DNA from: Fagopyrum homotropicum
Taxonomy: Eukaryota; Streptophyta; Magnoliopsida; Caryophyllales; Polygonaceae
Assembly: GCA_033239125.1 (NCBI GenBank)
Contig: BSWB01000001.1
Coordinates: 61,175,416-61,239,415, forward strand
Length of the DNA stretch: 64,000 bases
Direction of reading: 5' to 3'
Every line of letters begins with the position of its first letter. Within the stretch, counting starts at the first letter, position 1. The notes beneath the pieces are model-generated. The model was given only the letters and a program-made list of their open reading frames with translations, did not search any database and had not been told where the DNA came from. This document shows positions 24,534 to 34,219 of this stretch, in pieces. The translations under genes were made by a program, and so were the position numbers.

Positions 24534-24643
24534 TCATGCTTCAAAATCTTTCCTTGGTGGTGTAGCGTTGGTGGGAAGATCCTTTAAGGTAGAGAGCCAA
24601 GATTCCAAATCGTTCATGGTCTCAGCTAAGGACTCATACATGC
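24534..24643 (-). pseudogene. 3' part of a short reading frame split by element A
   Basis: The minus strand from 24643 reads (M)YESLAETMNDLESWLSTL, KDLPTNATPPRKDFEA and stops at TGA 24536-24534. It is the continuation of 36050-36124: element A inserted exactly between the two halves with TSD CATGC. The combined frame of about 65 codons is open across the join. I do not recognise the protein; a Copia gag relic or a captured exon are both possible. Confidence 0.5.
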
Positions 24644-26473
24644 TGATAACGTGATTTATGACGTTAGTATAGGCATACATTTAGATAGTTTTCTCCGTTA
24701 TTCATGCACGTTTTGGCACTAGTTCACGACGTTTAGACTCATTTCGTGCATATTCCTAGAAAAGACGTCTACACGAGTTTTTGTCGGTGTTGTAGGTATT
24801 TCGGGGATCTTTTGGACATTAACCGATGCATTCGAGGGTCAAGCCTCATGGTGGTACACATCCGAAGCTTTGAAGGATCATAATTGGAGCAACAAAGGAC
24901 ACAAAGACCACTATTGGTGCAAGCAATGGAGCAACTCATGGCTAGACGATCATAACATCCCTCTGTTGAAGAAAATCGGACCATCACTCAGGAAAATCGG
25001 CCGATTTTCCTGACTGGGTCGATTTTTTGGCCTTCAACAGCTTAAGCCATGTGTCCCACGATCTCTTGATCCGGCCTTGCTCTTGGTGGAGAATATAAGT
25101 GGTCCTGTAAGCTGTTGCTGGGCATCTCTCCTCTCCCACATTCTTTCATTCACAGCTCATTCCATTGGGGATAGACTTGGAGAAGAGGAAAACTACTCTC
25201 AAATTGAAGGAAGAAAAAGAACACCAAACATAGAGTGATAGTGAAGTTTTGAGTGATTTTTGGAGTCTTTGATTGAGGAACTATTGCAAGAATTGTTAAG
25301 AACGTTTTGGAACTTCATTTGAAGGGTTGTAAGTCTTGCTAAAACTTAGATTCAGCTGAGATTTATTGTTTTTACTTGCTTATCTTTCATCATCCTTCTA
25401 TGAAAACCATGTATGCTTGTGTGATGATTTTGGATCTTGATATGCATATTATTGGCTAGTTTATTGTGATTCTGGAGTGATGGATTGATGGTTATGGCTT
25501 GGGTAATGATAGAATGGACTTATATGTTAGTTTAGGATGATTTGATTTCACAAAACCTAACCCAGAAAGAAAAATCGGGCCGTTCTTCAGCCAGATCGGC
25601 CGATTTAGGCATGATCCACCCGATTTTTCTCTCTATTGCTCTTTAATTGATGAATCTGTATGTTAGGATGTTATATTGTTGAAATCCTAGTGTTTATTAA
25701 GCTTAATTTAGCTTAGGATCACCTAATGCTATCAACCTAAGTGAGGGAAGAGATCTACCCGATGATTTCCGATCTTAGATACCTAAGATGATGAATTCTA
25801 GGTAGAAGTGAGCCTCGCAAGCCGCTATTGGATTGAGTGTGCTAGGATTATTGCTTGAGACTTACTTTTTCCGAGACTTACCCGGTAAGGAGAGGTTCGC
25901 CACTTGAGTAGTGTCCGGTTTGTGTAGAATTCCCTACTTTACCTCGTTGAGACTTACCCGGTAATAGGAGTTTGATGCGGGACTAGTGAAGTAAGAGACC
26001 TACCCGGTAATTGCTTCCGTTATTGAAACACCCCTTCCCAACACCGCAGCCTTGTCCTTAGAATCTTTAGAACCTTGAGTCCAATGCCATAATCGGAAAT
26101 CTTGACCTCTAGAATCCACTTTTCTCTCTTTTATCACACATTTTGTGCTTGTGTTACTTGTTTACCTTGCTAGCTTGAGTTGGTAGTTTGTTTTATTATC
26201 TTGCTTGATTTGTGATCTTTGCTTGATCACCACAAAAACCAACCAAAAATATCGAGATTTTCATTTCTTTGTTCCTTGACCTTTTCTTAGACTAGATCCA
26301 CACTATCTATGACCATTGTTTGACTTGATTTCACCTTAGTCTTTGTGTTCGACCTCGGAATACTATCCCTACTACAAACGTCCCGTACACTGCGGGTTCG
26401 CTAGGAGTTAGGAGAAATATAACGAGTATAAATTTAAAACCTATTGCGTATCACACACATCCTGAGCGTAACA
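24644..26473 (+). repeat. Element A 5' LTR
   Basis: Begins TGATAACGTGA and ends GAGCGTAACA. U3 contains a 26-bp perfect palindrome (24988-25013) with flanking half-sites, 81 bp upstream of TATAAG (25094-25099). R/U5 holds four GAGACTTACCCGGTAA-type motifs (25751, 25873, 25949, 25995) and a second palindromic module at 25571-25628. Confidence 0.95.
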
Positions 26474-26479
26474 AGTTTT

Positions 26480-26497
26480 TGGCGCCGTTGCCGGGGA
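26480..26497 (+). other. Element A primer-binding site (tRNA-Asp type)
   Basis: TGGCGCCGTTGCCGGGGA, six bases after the 5' LTR end, is the site used by many plant Ty3/gypsy elements and matches the 3' end of aspartate tRNA. Confidence 0.9.
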
Positions 26498-26614
26498 CTA
26501 GGTCTAGATTGAGTCTATTTTGTGATTGTTTATAGTGTAGATCTTTCTTGTTGCTTTTGATCTCTCTTTGGTTTGTGTCTTTGCTTTTTAGGATATCTCT
26601 TACTCTTTAGGTAT

Positions 26615-29392
26615 ATGCGAAGATCTCGTGGCAAGGATTTAGCTCCATTCGATCCCGAACCGGAGAAAACCCTTAGATCTAGATCCAAGAGCATTAAAAA
26701 GGGAAAAGAGATGGCCGGAAGAGATCTCCAAGCTGAGTTGGATGAGGCTTTAGAGCAAATAAGGCTAAGAGATGAGCTATTGGAGGAAGATAGGAGACTT
26801 GCCAATGAGAGGCAAGAAGCAACTAGGAGGGAGATTGATGAGATTAAGCAAGCCCTTGTACAAGGAGAGCTTAATCGTCAACAACCTCCACCTCCTCCAC
26901 CACAACCGCAGCCGGCGGCGAATGTTAGGGTTGTGCCCATTGCAATTGAAGAGCCACAAACATTAGGGAGACGTATGGATCCGGCACAAAGAGCACACCG
27001 TCCGGGTGTGAACTTAGGAGATCCCGCAACCCACAATTACGAGCTCCGCCCTCAAGTTCTACAAATGATCCGGCATAATCAATTTGGAGGGATGGAAGGA
27101 GAGTCTCCTCATCAACACTTGATGAACTATGAGATTTTGATGGAGACTCTTAGACCGCCAAGATTGGAGAGCAACAACCATAAGCTTAGGGATTTTTCCT
27201 TCTCTCTTAAGGACAAAGCCTTGGCTTGGTATCAATCTATTCCACAAGGGCGAGTTAGTACTTGGGAGGAGATGACAACCGAGTTTTTGACTAAGTTCTT
27301 CCCACCTTCCAAGACTACCGAGTTAAGAGGGAAGATAAATGCCTTCGTGATGAAGGATAGAGAGAGTTTGTTCAAGTCTTGGGAGAGGTTCAAAGACCTT
27401 CTCCTAGATTGCCCACACCATGGTATACCAAAAATTGAGCTATTGGAGATCTACTTCAAAGGACTTGATGAAGATAGCCAATTCAAGCTCCAATCTTTTT
27501 CCGGTGGGACTTTCATGGAGAAGAATGTAGATGATGCTTGGGAGTTTGTGGAGAAACAAGCTCTAGTGATTGAGAAATACTCCCATAGGAAGAGTGAAGG
27601 GAGAAAGACGGGAGCATATGAGGTGAGTGAAGTCACCATGAGCAATTTCAAGCTCGACGCCATCAACAACGAGCTAAAGTCTTTGAGGGAGTTGTGTGCT
27701 ACAACTTTGAAGAACCAAGCAACTCCTCAAGTGCAAGTGCAAGCTAATTTGTCTTCCAAAGAGGAAGATGTGAACTACATGGGAAGGGGCAACTACAACA
27801 ACTACCAAGGCCCAAGGAACTTCAACAACAACCGGCAATTCAATAATTACCGGCCCAACCATAACCATCCCGGGTTTTCCTATTCTAATCCGGATGGAGC
27901 CTTGAACCCTCCCGCCTCCACAAGCACAACTCCACCGCCAAAAGCCTCACAAGAACCTCCACCCGGATTTACTCAACCTCCAAAGGATAGAACTGAAATG
28001 ATGTTTGAGCAATTGCTTGGAAGGTTGAGTGGTCTTGAGAGCACGGTAACTTCAATTTCTAAAGCTCAAAAGGTTTTGGAAGCACAAGTTTTCCAAAAAG
28101 CGGGTGAAGCACATAGAGATCCGGGAAAGCTTCCCGGAAGAACCGAAGACAACCCAAGAGGCCAAGTGTTGGCTATTACAACAAGGAGTGGGTTAAGCAT
28201 GAAGGATTCCTTACCTAAGGGAAATGACAAAGGGAAGCAAGTGGTGAATGAAGAAGAGCCATTGCAAGAAGATGGAGGAAAGAGCAAGGAAGATGAGCCA
28301 TCATATGTGACACCACCTCCATACAAGCCACCACTACCATTCCCACAATCACGAGCAAGAGCTCGTTTGGACAAGCACTTTGGTAAATTCCTTGAACTTA
28401 TGTCTAAATTGCATATTAACATTCCGTTCATGGATGTCATTTTAGGAATGCCGGTGTATGGCAAGTTCTTGAAGGAAATACTCTCCAACAAGAGGAAGTT
28501 GGAGGAGTATGGGGAAGTAAGGATGACAAAGAGATCCTCGGAGTTGATTCAAACGATGAAGGAGGAGATGCCTCCTAAGCTAAGAGATCCGGGATCCTTT
28601 TGTGTGCCAATCGGAGTAGGAGAAGTGAAGTATGACGCCCTATGTGATCTTGGGGCAAGTGTAAGCATCATACCGCTTGCACTTTGCAACAAGGTTGGGC
28701 TAGGAGAGCCAAATCCGGTCAAGATGACCCTTTACATGGCGGACCGCTCAATCACTCATCCGGTTGGAATCTTGGAAGACATTCCGGTGCATCTAGGGAA
28801 GTTCTATGTGCCCATAGACTTTGTTGTTTTGGATATCCCGGCGGACTATCCGGTTCCTATCATCTTGGGGAGACCTTTCCTAGCTACTTCCGGATGTTTG
28901 GTGGATTGCAAGAATGGAGTTCTCTCTTTCAACATTGGAGAAGAAAACATCAAGTTTAATTTGTCCACAATGGTAAAGGGGCCAGCCTTAGGTGAGGATG
29001 TCTTCAACATTGTTGAGGAAGAGGAGTCTAGAGAGGTTGTGAGCTCAATCTTGCTCAAGGATCCACTTGAGAAGGTTCTTAGCTCAAGTTTGATGGAGGA
29101 AGGAGTTGAGGAGAGTAGCAATGAAGTAATCAAGGCTTTGAATGCATTGGACGAGCTACCAAGTGTTGGATTTGAAGCACTAGAGGAAGAGAGAATCACC
29201 CAGAAAAATCGGCCTGTTGGGGCCATATCGGCCGATTTTTGGACTTATACTGAAGTTTCGTCCAGTTCTGCAAATACAGAAACTCAGATCGATCTACCCT
29301 CAGGAAAATCGGCCGATTTTCTGACTGGGCCGATTTTCCTGAGTCTTTTCAGCATCAACCAATTGATTGTGAGCAATCATCAAGGGACTTAG
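26615..29392 (+). pseudogene. Element A gag and aspartic protease
   Basis: Open frame from the ATG at 26615 (MRRSRGKDLAPFDPEP; the frame is open upstream but this ATG suits the family) to TAG at 29390. An N-terminal coiled-coil-like Glu/Arg region is followed by the retrotransposon gag domain (about residues 125-240: FSFSLKDKALAWYQSIPQG, WEEMTTEFLTKFFPPSKT, DCPHHGIPK). A Pro/Asn-rich linker follows, without a zinc knuckle. The retropepsin has DLGASVSIIP at about 28645, with Leu in place of the usual Thr/Ser, and IILGRPFLATSG near 28860. The last 25 codons are out of register with the relative in B: a one-base loss in the right arm of a palindrome at about 29321 shifts the frame, so the protein ends early and is not joined to RT. 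Confidence 0.85.
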
Positions 29393-29403
29393 GGGAGGCT
29401 TCC

Positions 29404-30583
29404 ATGGCTTTGCAATCATCTCAGCCTACATTGTATGGATCGTCTCCAACCGAAAAAGGTCCTCCTCAACTTGATCTTAAACCTCTTCCTTCTCATTTAA
29501 AGTATGCTTTCCTTGGTTCAAATTCTACTTATCCGGTGATTGTGAATGCATCTTCGAATGATGATGAGCTTAATAGATTGTTGAATGAATTGAAACTGCA
29601 TAGAAAGGCAATAGGATACACCATTGATGGCCTTGTTGGCATTAAGCCCTCTTTGTGCATGCATAAGATAATGATGGAAGATAACCATAAACCCTCTATT
29701 GAACATCAAAGAAGATTGAATCCTATAATGAAAGAGGTAGTTAAGAAGGAGATCATTAAGTTGCTAGATGCGGGAATCATCTACCCTATTTCTGATAGTA
29801 AATGGGTTAGTCCCGTACATGTGGTTCCTAAGAAGGGTGGGATGACCGTAGTAACTAATGAGAACAATGAACTAATCCCAACTAGGACGGTTACGGGATG
29901 AAGGATGTGTATTGACTATAGGAAACTAAATGTGGCCTCTAGGAAAGATCATTTCCCTCTTCCTTTCATTGACCAAATGCTAGAGAGATTAGCTCAACAT
30001 TCCCATTTTTGTTACCTAGATGGCTATAGTGGATTCTTCCAAATCCCTATCCACCCCGATGACCAAGAAAAAACCACATTTACATGTCCATGGGGGAACT
30101 TTTGCATATAGGAGAATACCATTTGGGTTGTGTAACGCACCCACCACCTTTCAAAGGTGTATGATGACCATATTTTTTGAATATATTGAGAATATCATGG
30201 AGGTGTTTATGGATGACTTTTCTGTTTATGGATCTTCCTTTGATAATTGCCTAGCTAACTTGTCTTTGGTTCTTAAGAGATGTGAGGAGACAAATCTTGT
30301 CTTAAATTGGGAAAAATGCCACTTCATGGTAAGTGAAGGTATTGTGTTGGGACACTTGGTGTCCAACCGTGGCATTGAGGTTGATAGGGCCAAGATTGAA
30401 ACGATAGAGAAGTTGCCACCACCTACCTCGGTGAAGGGGGTAAGGAGTTTTCTAGGGCATGCCGGTTTTTACCGGAGGTTTATTAAAGATTTTTCTAAGA
30501 TTTCAAAGCCTCTTACTAACCTACTAATGAAAGACGTTGAATTTGTTTTCTCCAAAGATTGCCTAAAGCATTTTGTAGGTTGA
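29404..30583 (+). pseudogene. Element A reverse transcriptase, interrupted
   Basis: RT motifs are in order: WVSPVHVVPKKGG (29800), RMCIDYRKLN (29902), FPLPFIDQMLERL, FCYLDGYSGFFQIP (30010), FGLCNAPTTFQRCM (30120), the catalytic FMDDFSVYG (30209) and ENIMEVF. A TGA at 29899-29901 interrupts the frame just before the CIDYRK motif, an extra base at about 30092 changes frame within the TFTCPWG region, and a further frame change occurs at about 30565. The enzyme therefore cannot be made from this copy. In an active element it copies the RNA genome inside the particle. Confidence 0.88.
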
Positions 30584-32379
30584 AGAATGCTTTGATCTCC
30601 GCACCTATCATGCAACCTCCGGATTGGAGCTTACCATTTGAAGTGATGTGTGATGCAAGTGATGTGGCCGTTGGGGCTGTTTTAGGACAAAGGAAAGATG
30701 GGTGTACACATGCCATCTATTATGCTAGCAAGACGCTAGATGATGCCCAACTCAACTATGCCACAACCGAGAAAGAGTTGCTAGCGGTGATGTATGCATT
30801 TGAGAAGTTCCGATCATATCTTGTTGGAGCAAAGGTCATAGTGTATACGGATCATGCTGCGATCCGTTATCTTCTTACAAAGAAGGATGCCAAGCCTAGA
30901 TTGATTCGGTGGATCCTTCTTCTTCAAGAGTTTGATTTGGAGATCCGGGACAAGAAGGGGTCCGAAAATTCGGTGGCGGATCACCTTAGTAGACTACCTC
31001 CACTAGAGATTGAGAGAGATGACATCCCGATTGATGACTCATTCCGGGATGAGCAATTGCAAATGATGGAGGAGTGTCTATTTCAAGTGTCTAGAGGAAG
31101 TGAGCCATGGTATGCCGACATTGTGAACTACCTAGTGTGTGAGGAAGTGCCTCCCGGTTTGTCATATGCCCAAAGGAAGAAATTCTTCAAAGATGTGAGG
31201 CACTACTATTGGAGTGAACCACTTTTGTTCAAAAGAGGGCCGGATGGAGTCTTTAGAAGATGTATACCGGAGGATGAGGTGGAGAGTGTGATCCGCCATT
31301 GTCATTCTTTGCCATGTGGAGGGCACGCTAGCTCACACAAGACATGTGCTAAGGTGTTGCAATCGGGCTTCTTTTGGCCAAGCTTGTTCAAGGATGTGCA
31401 AAACTTTGTGGTAGCTTGTGATGCTTGCCAAAGGACGGGCAACATCTCAAGGAGGAATGAAATGCCCTTGAACAACATACAAGAGGTGGAGATATTTGAT
31501 GTATGGGGTGTGGACTTCATGGGACCATTCCCTTCTTCATGTGGCAACCTCTACATCCTATTGGCGGTAGATTATGTTTCGAGATGGATGGAGGCAATCG
31601 CCTCTCCCACAAATGATGCCAAGGTGGTGGTGCGGTTCTTCAACCGAGTGATCTTTCCTAGGTTTGGAACACCAAGAGTGATCATAAGTGATGGAGGGAA
31701 GCACTTCACTAATAGGAACTTTGGAGCACTTTTGGCTAAGTATGGGGTGACTCATAAGGTGGCAACACCTTACCATCCCCAAACTAGTGGCCAAGTGGAG
31801 ATCTCCAACCGGGAGATAAAAGGAATCCTTGAGAAGACGGTCTCTAGAACAAGAAAGGATTGGGCTATGAAGCTCGATGATGCCTTGTGGGCTTATAGGA
31901 CCGCTTTCAAGACACCAATTGGCACCACTCCCTACAAGCTAGTTTATGGCAAGTCTTGCCACCTTCCGGTGGAGATGGAGCATAGAGCATATTGGGCTAT
32001 AAGGTGGCTGAATTTTGACCTCAAGGAGGCCGGTGAGAAGAGGTTGCTAGACATGAACGCCCTTGAGGAGATCCGGTTGGATGCTTATGAAAATGCCCGG
32101 ATTTACAAGGAGAGGACCAAGCGTTGGCATGACAAGCGCCTCATTCCAAAAGAGTTGAGCGAGGGTGACTTGGTGCTTATTTTCAACTCGAGGCTGCGTC
32201 TTTTCCCCGGAAAGCTCAAGTCAAGATGGACGGGTCCCTATGTTGTGAAGGTCTTTCCTCATGGAGCGGTAGAGATAGGAGGAGATCATTGTGGTAACTT
32301 CAAGGTGAATGGGCACCGTTTGAAGAAGTACATACCAGAAGCCCCGGTGGAAGTGATTGCCCCGCTTCACCTTGAGTGA
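30559..32379 (+). CDS. Element A RNase H and integrase (open part of pol)
   Basis: A 606-codon open frame. RNase H: VMCDASDVAVGAVLGQ, YATTEKELLAV and VIVYTDHAAIRYLL (30640-30870). Integrase zinc-binding domain with HCHSLPCGGHASSHKTC and CDACQRTG (31295-31440), and catalytic core with WGVDFMGPF, IISDGGKHF and SGQVEISNREIKG, i.e. the D, D, E triad. The C-terminal part SRLRLFPGKLKSRWTGPY (32185) is the GPY/F-type module. It ends PLHLE, followed by TGA. No start codon of its own is expected, as it is normally part of a polyprotein; here it is separated from RT by a frameshift. No chromodomain is seen. Confidence 0.88.
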   Translation: MPKAFCRLKNALISAPIMQPPDWSLPFEVMCDASDVAVGAVLGQRKDGCTHAIYYASKTLDDAQLNYATTEKELLAVMYAFEKFRSYLVGAKVIVYTDHAAIRYLLTKKDAKPRLIRWILLLQEFDLEIRDKKGSENSVADHLSRLPPLEIERDDIPIDDSFRDEQLQMMEECLFQVSRGSEPWYADIVNYLVCEEVPPGLSYAQRKKFFKDVRHYYWSEPLLFKRGPDGVFRRCIPEDEVESVIRHCHSLPCGGHASSHKTCAKVLQSGFFWPSLFKDVQNFVVACDACQRTGNISRRNEMPLNNIQEVEIFDVWGVDFMGPFPSSCGNLYILLAVDYVSRWMEAIASPTNDAKVVVRFFNRVIFPRFGTPRVIISDGGKHFTNRNFGALLAKYGVTHKVATPYHPQTSGQVEISNREIKGILEKTVSRTRKDWAMKLDDALWAYRTAFKTPIGTTPYKLVYGKSCHLPVEMEHRAYWAIRWLNFDLKEAGEKRLLDMNALEEIRLDAYENARIYKERTKRWHDKRLIPKELSEGDLVLIFNSRLRLFPGKLKSRWTGPYVVKVFPHGAVEIGGDHCGNFKVNGHRLKKYIPEAPVEVIAPLHLE

Positions 32380-34219
32380 CACGCTCCTGAATTTGGTCAA
32401 GCTAATGACCTTAAAGAAGCACTTAATGGGAGGCAACCCATTGGTACATATTTTTCCCTTTTGTTTCTCTTGCTTTGTTTGATTTTACTCTTGGTGTGCT
32501 TTGTTTTTCTTTTGTGTTTTTGGGTGCTAGATCTTATTGATTGTCATGTGTGATGAGATGTTGGAGGTCATGTGACAACCTCATGGAATGGTTGAAGGTG
32601 CAAGATCCGAGCACATGGACGAGGAGGAAATCACCCAGAAAAATCGGCCTGTTCTTCAGCCAGATCGGCCGATTTTCTGGGCAGTTGGGGCGAATTTTCC
32701 TTCTGTAAAGGAAAGTGATGATCTCCAATCAAGCATGGGTGGAGCAGACGTGGAACTTGGACGGCTTGCGGTGCCAAGCGCGGGTTCCGACATCATAATG
32801 AACATCAAGAGCTCCCTACCATCCTTGATCGATCATCCACCATCATCATTCGATGTGAACCGAAATACCAAAGCATCACCAATTTTACATTGTGAGGACC
32901 CTCTTTCACTTCTTTATTTAGTTTCTACATTGGGGACAATGTGTTTCTAAGTATGGGGTGGGGTTTTCATGATCACTTGCATGATTAGCATCTAGGATAG
33001 TTTCTTTTAGTCACATGTTGCACTGTACATACATATTTCGAAAAATCCAAAAAAAAAAAAATCAAAAAAATTAGAAAATTTAAAAAAAAAATAAAAAATT
33101 TAGTGCTTCTAAAGCTTGGATATGACCCTAATGATGAATCTTGTCTTGTGGATTGGCTATGGATGGCCTTATGTGTTAAATTGATGAATGCACATGTGGA
33201 CTTGAAGTACTTATCTTGAATCCCATGAATGATTTGTGATCATGAATGTTTGCCTTGATTGAATTAAGGATTGAAAGTCGAAATTACATGATAGTTCTTG
33301 CACATCATTTAGGAGTGATTAAGGCAATTCATCTTTCTCTACTTCTCATCTTGATCATGTTGTTTGAGCACCTCAATTGATGAAAAATTTTACCTCTTTT
33401 GACCTATCCGGGAATAGGAGCATGCTAGTGTGTTGATGTGTGTGAAAAGCAAGTGTGGGGTGAAGTTGTTGATGAAAGAATGTCATGAATGAAATGCTGA
33501 ATTTGTTGTGAAAAGTGTAGACAAAAATATAGGTTTGGGGACGTTGGTTTAAATGACAAGTAACTCGGCACACTTCACATAATGGGGTGTTGGTGCCTTG
33601 CCAAAGTCAAATAAACCGATAGTCCTAACGAGCTTTGATATGTGTGCCCGGTGTGGATGCACCTCGAGAAATAAAAAAAACCCGAGGACGGCTAATCACC
33701 AAGGTTTCGGCTTTTGCACACCAATGCCATTGTCTCAAAAATAAGTGAAAAAGAAAAGAAAACAAAGAAAAGATGGAGAAAATTATACACTTGTTGGGAA
33801 GTTGAGAAAAAACGAAATTGTGGAGTTAGTTCCTTTCCCGGATTAGCATCACATGACCTAAAAATTCCCACCTAATCACAACGTTTCTTAGCCTCTTCTT
33901 TCCTAAGTCCTTGTGACCTAATTGCATGTGTGTAAGACTTAGTGATCTAGATTGGACATACTTATGATCATCTTGACTTCTTCATTTTCACCTCTCATGC
34001 ATGCTTTCTAGTTAAGTATAATTGTCTTTCCATGCCCTCATTCATTTGATACACGATTGATTATCCATTGCCATAAAACATAACTATGAAGGTGATCCAA
34101 TGTTAGAAGCACAATTCCAAAAAGATTTTGTCGTTTTTCTGCATGCATAAATCATGTCAGCTCTTAGTCTATAGTTGGATCTTGCTCGGGGACGAGCAAA
34201 TCTTAAGTATGGGGTATTT
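32380..34219 (+). other. Element A 3' non-coding region with module, dyad and polypurine tracts
   Basis: Contains GGGAGGCAACCCATTGG (32428) behind integrase, a third palindromic module (32636-32700), the dyad ACATTGGGGACAATGT (32927-32942) followed by a purine-rich AAGTATGGGGTGGGG (32949-32963), and a poly-A-rich stretch (33049-33100). The 3' polypurine tract AAGTATGGGGTATTT (34205-34219) abuts the 3' LTR. Where Athila elements carry an env-like frame there is only one short frame (32588-32950), so env is absent. Confidence 0.75.

Noticed and set aside
25873..26010. Regular GAGACTTACCCGGTAA copies resembling a CRISPR array
   Set aside because: Spacing is uneven, the spacers are conserved between LTR families, and the context is a plant LTR retrotransposon.
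28066..28491. Minus-strand open frames inside the coding part of A (also 28846-29226, 31302-31547)
   Set aside because: They are opposite-strand shadows of gag-pol and have no domain of their own; B shows the matching shadows in the same places.
32588..32950. Possible env-like protein of element A
   Set aside because: The frame is only 120 codons, consists largely of the palindromic module and has no signal peptide or membrane helix.
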